Below, piece by piece: positions 5,489-5,878 of a DNA stretch of 5,878 nt; within the stretch, counting starts at the first letter, position 1, and every line of letters begins with the position of its first letter. Source of the DNA: Puniceicoccales bacterium (GTDB taxonomy: Bacteria; Verrucomicrobiota; Verrucomicrobiia; Opitutales; JAIRLG01); contig JAITKE010000088.1 in NCBI GenBank assembly GCA_031278595.1, forward strand, positions 1 through 5,878, read 5' to 3'. The translations under genes were made by a program, and so were the position numbers. Below the pieces are notes generated by a model. It did not search any database. It was not told the origin of the DNA and was given only the letters and a program-made list of their open reading frames with translations.

Positions 5489-5564
5489 TGGCGGGGGAAG
5501 AGGGAATCGAACCCTCGACCTTCGGTTTAGAAGACCGCTGCTCTATCCGCTGAGCTACTCCCCC
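5489..5564 (-). tRNA. tRNA-Arg (anticodon UCU), CCA encoded
   Basis: Read on the minus strand from 5564, a complete cloverleaf can be drawn. The acceptor stem GGGGGAG pairs with TTCCCCC with one G-U pair. The D arm is GCTC / GAGC, and the anticodon arm has loop CTTCTAA, so the anticodon is TCT, decoding AGA as arginine. The first anticodon-stem pair is a G-A mismatch. The T arm is GAGGG-TTCGATT-CCCTC. The discriminator base G is at 5492 and CCA is encoded at 5491-5489. Total is 76 bases with CCA. It is transcribed opposite to the RDD gene, and its 3' end abuts the degenerate repeat array. A promoter upstream (5565-5620) was not convincing. Confidence 0.95.
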
Positions 5565-5613
5565 GGGCCTCCGGAAGCCGACAAGCTGCGAGAATCTTCG
5601 GTGAAATCAAGCC

Positions 5614-5770
5614 AATCCCGATTTGGGGAGACGCTCCCTTCCCCGTGACGAGTCGAAACAGCCGGATCTCCACAGCCGGATTCCCAGAAGGGTGAAGGTA
5701 GCCTCCCCATCCCCGCGTGACGGGCCTTGAGGGATTCCCAAAAGGGCGAAATGGCGCTCCCGACGAGGGG
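5614..5770. repeat. Three-copy degenerate hairpin repeat (TCCC-n-GGG-n-CTCCC)
   Basis: Copies run from about 5614-5650, 5678-5722 and 5732-5770. Copies two and three share GGATTCCCA-n-AAGGG-n-GAA (17 of 19 identical; 5678-5696 and 5732-5750), each with a small TCCC/GGG hairpin. All three continue into G-C/G-CTCCC, and copies one and two then end in CCCCG...TGACG. The surrounding 5565-5878 holds no believable gene: the only sizeable ORF (minus strand, 5779-5555) is built from these repeats, with SPFWES appearing twice in its translation. Confidence 0.7.
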
Positions 5771-5828
5771 CGGTTTCACGGGCCGGTTGGGTGTTTTTGG
5801 CGCTGTCTTTGGATTCCGGAGGAATCAG

Positions 5829-5852
5829 CCCGCGCGGCGCAGCGCGCGCGGG
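5829..5852. repeat. GC-rich inverted repeat at right edge
   Basis: CCCGCGCG (5829-5836) pairs with CGCGCGGG (5845-5852) around an 8-base loop. The sequence CGCGCGGCGCAG at 5831-5842 also occurs exactly at 3944-3955, inside the hairpin cluster between the transporter and acyltransferase genes. This points to one family of GC-rich palindromes scattered through the genome. Confidence 0.6.
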
Positions 5853-5878
5853 CCCGCGCCGGGCGGCGGAAAGGTGAA

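Noticed and set aside
5555..5779. 74-codon minus-strand ORF with repeated SPFWES peptide
   Set aside because: The peptide repeat follows from the DNA repeats and the frame overlaps the 5' end of the tRNA gene; not a believable protein.

Overview
The window looks like chromosomal DNA from a Gram-negative-type (diderm) bacterium. It carries murA for peptidoglycan precursor synthesis, a DUF374-type lysophospholipid acyltransferase as found in bacteria with an outer membrane, and ordinary bacterial HU and tRNA-Arg genes. Coding DNA is GC-rich, and the one AT-rich stretch is the divergent intergenic region near 1800-2010. Shine-Dalgarno sequences are poor or absent at several starts. My impression is Verrucomicrobiota (Opitutae-like), but that is a weak inference from style and gene content, not a demonstrated assignment.

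Layout. Bases 1-893 (minus strand) hold the first 297 codons of murA, which runs off the left edge. Just upstream on the same strand (1795-938) is an unrecognised, very basic, apparently disordered protein with a Cys cluster and an Arg-rich tail; it probably shares a transcript with murA. An AT-rich divergent intergenic region follows, then a plus-strand HU-family gene (2007-2321) with an unusual Cys/Lys insertion, closed by a good intrinsic terminator (2350-2384). A MATE-family multidrug/solute exporter (2411-3792) follows at once. Its reading frame is broken by one base in a run of five C near 3600, so the last transmembrane part lies in another frame. Bases 3793-4048 are non-coding and packed with GC-rich perfect hairpins. 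Then come a DUF374 acyltransferase (4049-4777) and an RDD-family membrane protein (4755-5303), overlapping by 23 bases and surely co-transcribed. Downstream lie about three degenerate 75-base repeats related to the 3' end of the RDD gene, a minus-strand tRNA-Arg(UCU) with encoded CCA (5489-5564), and a 314-base non-coding tail with a second repeat family and another GC-rich hairpin at the right edge.

How it fits together. MurA, the acyltransferase and the RDD and MATE membrane proteins are all envelope functions. HU and the basic neighbour are candidate nucleic-acid-binding proteins. These two are divergently transcribed, and both contain a CC-(basic residues)-C motif, which is the most unexpected coincidence in the window. 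I see no CRISPR array, transposase, phage gene or recognisable defence system. The novelty here lies in the two short-repeat families, the hairpin cluster, the shared Cys motif and the frame-broken transporter.
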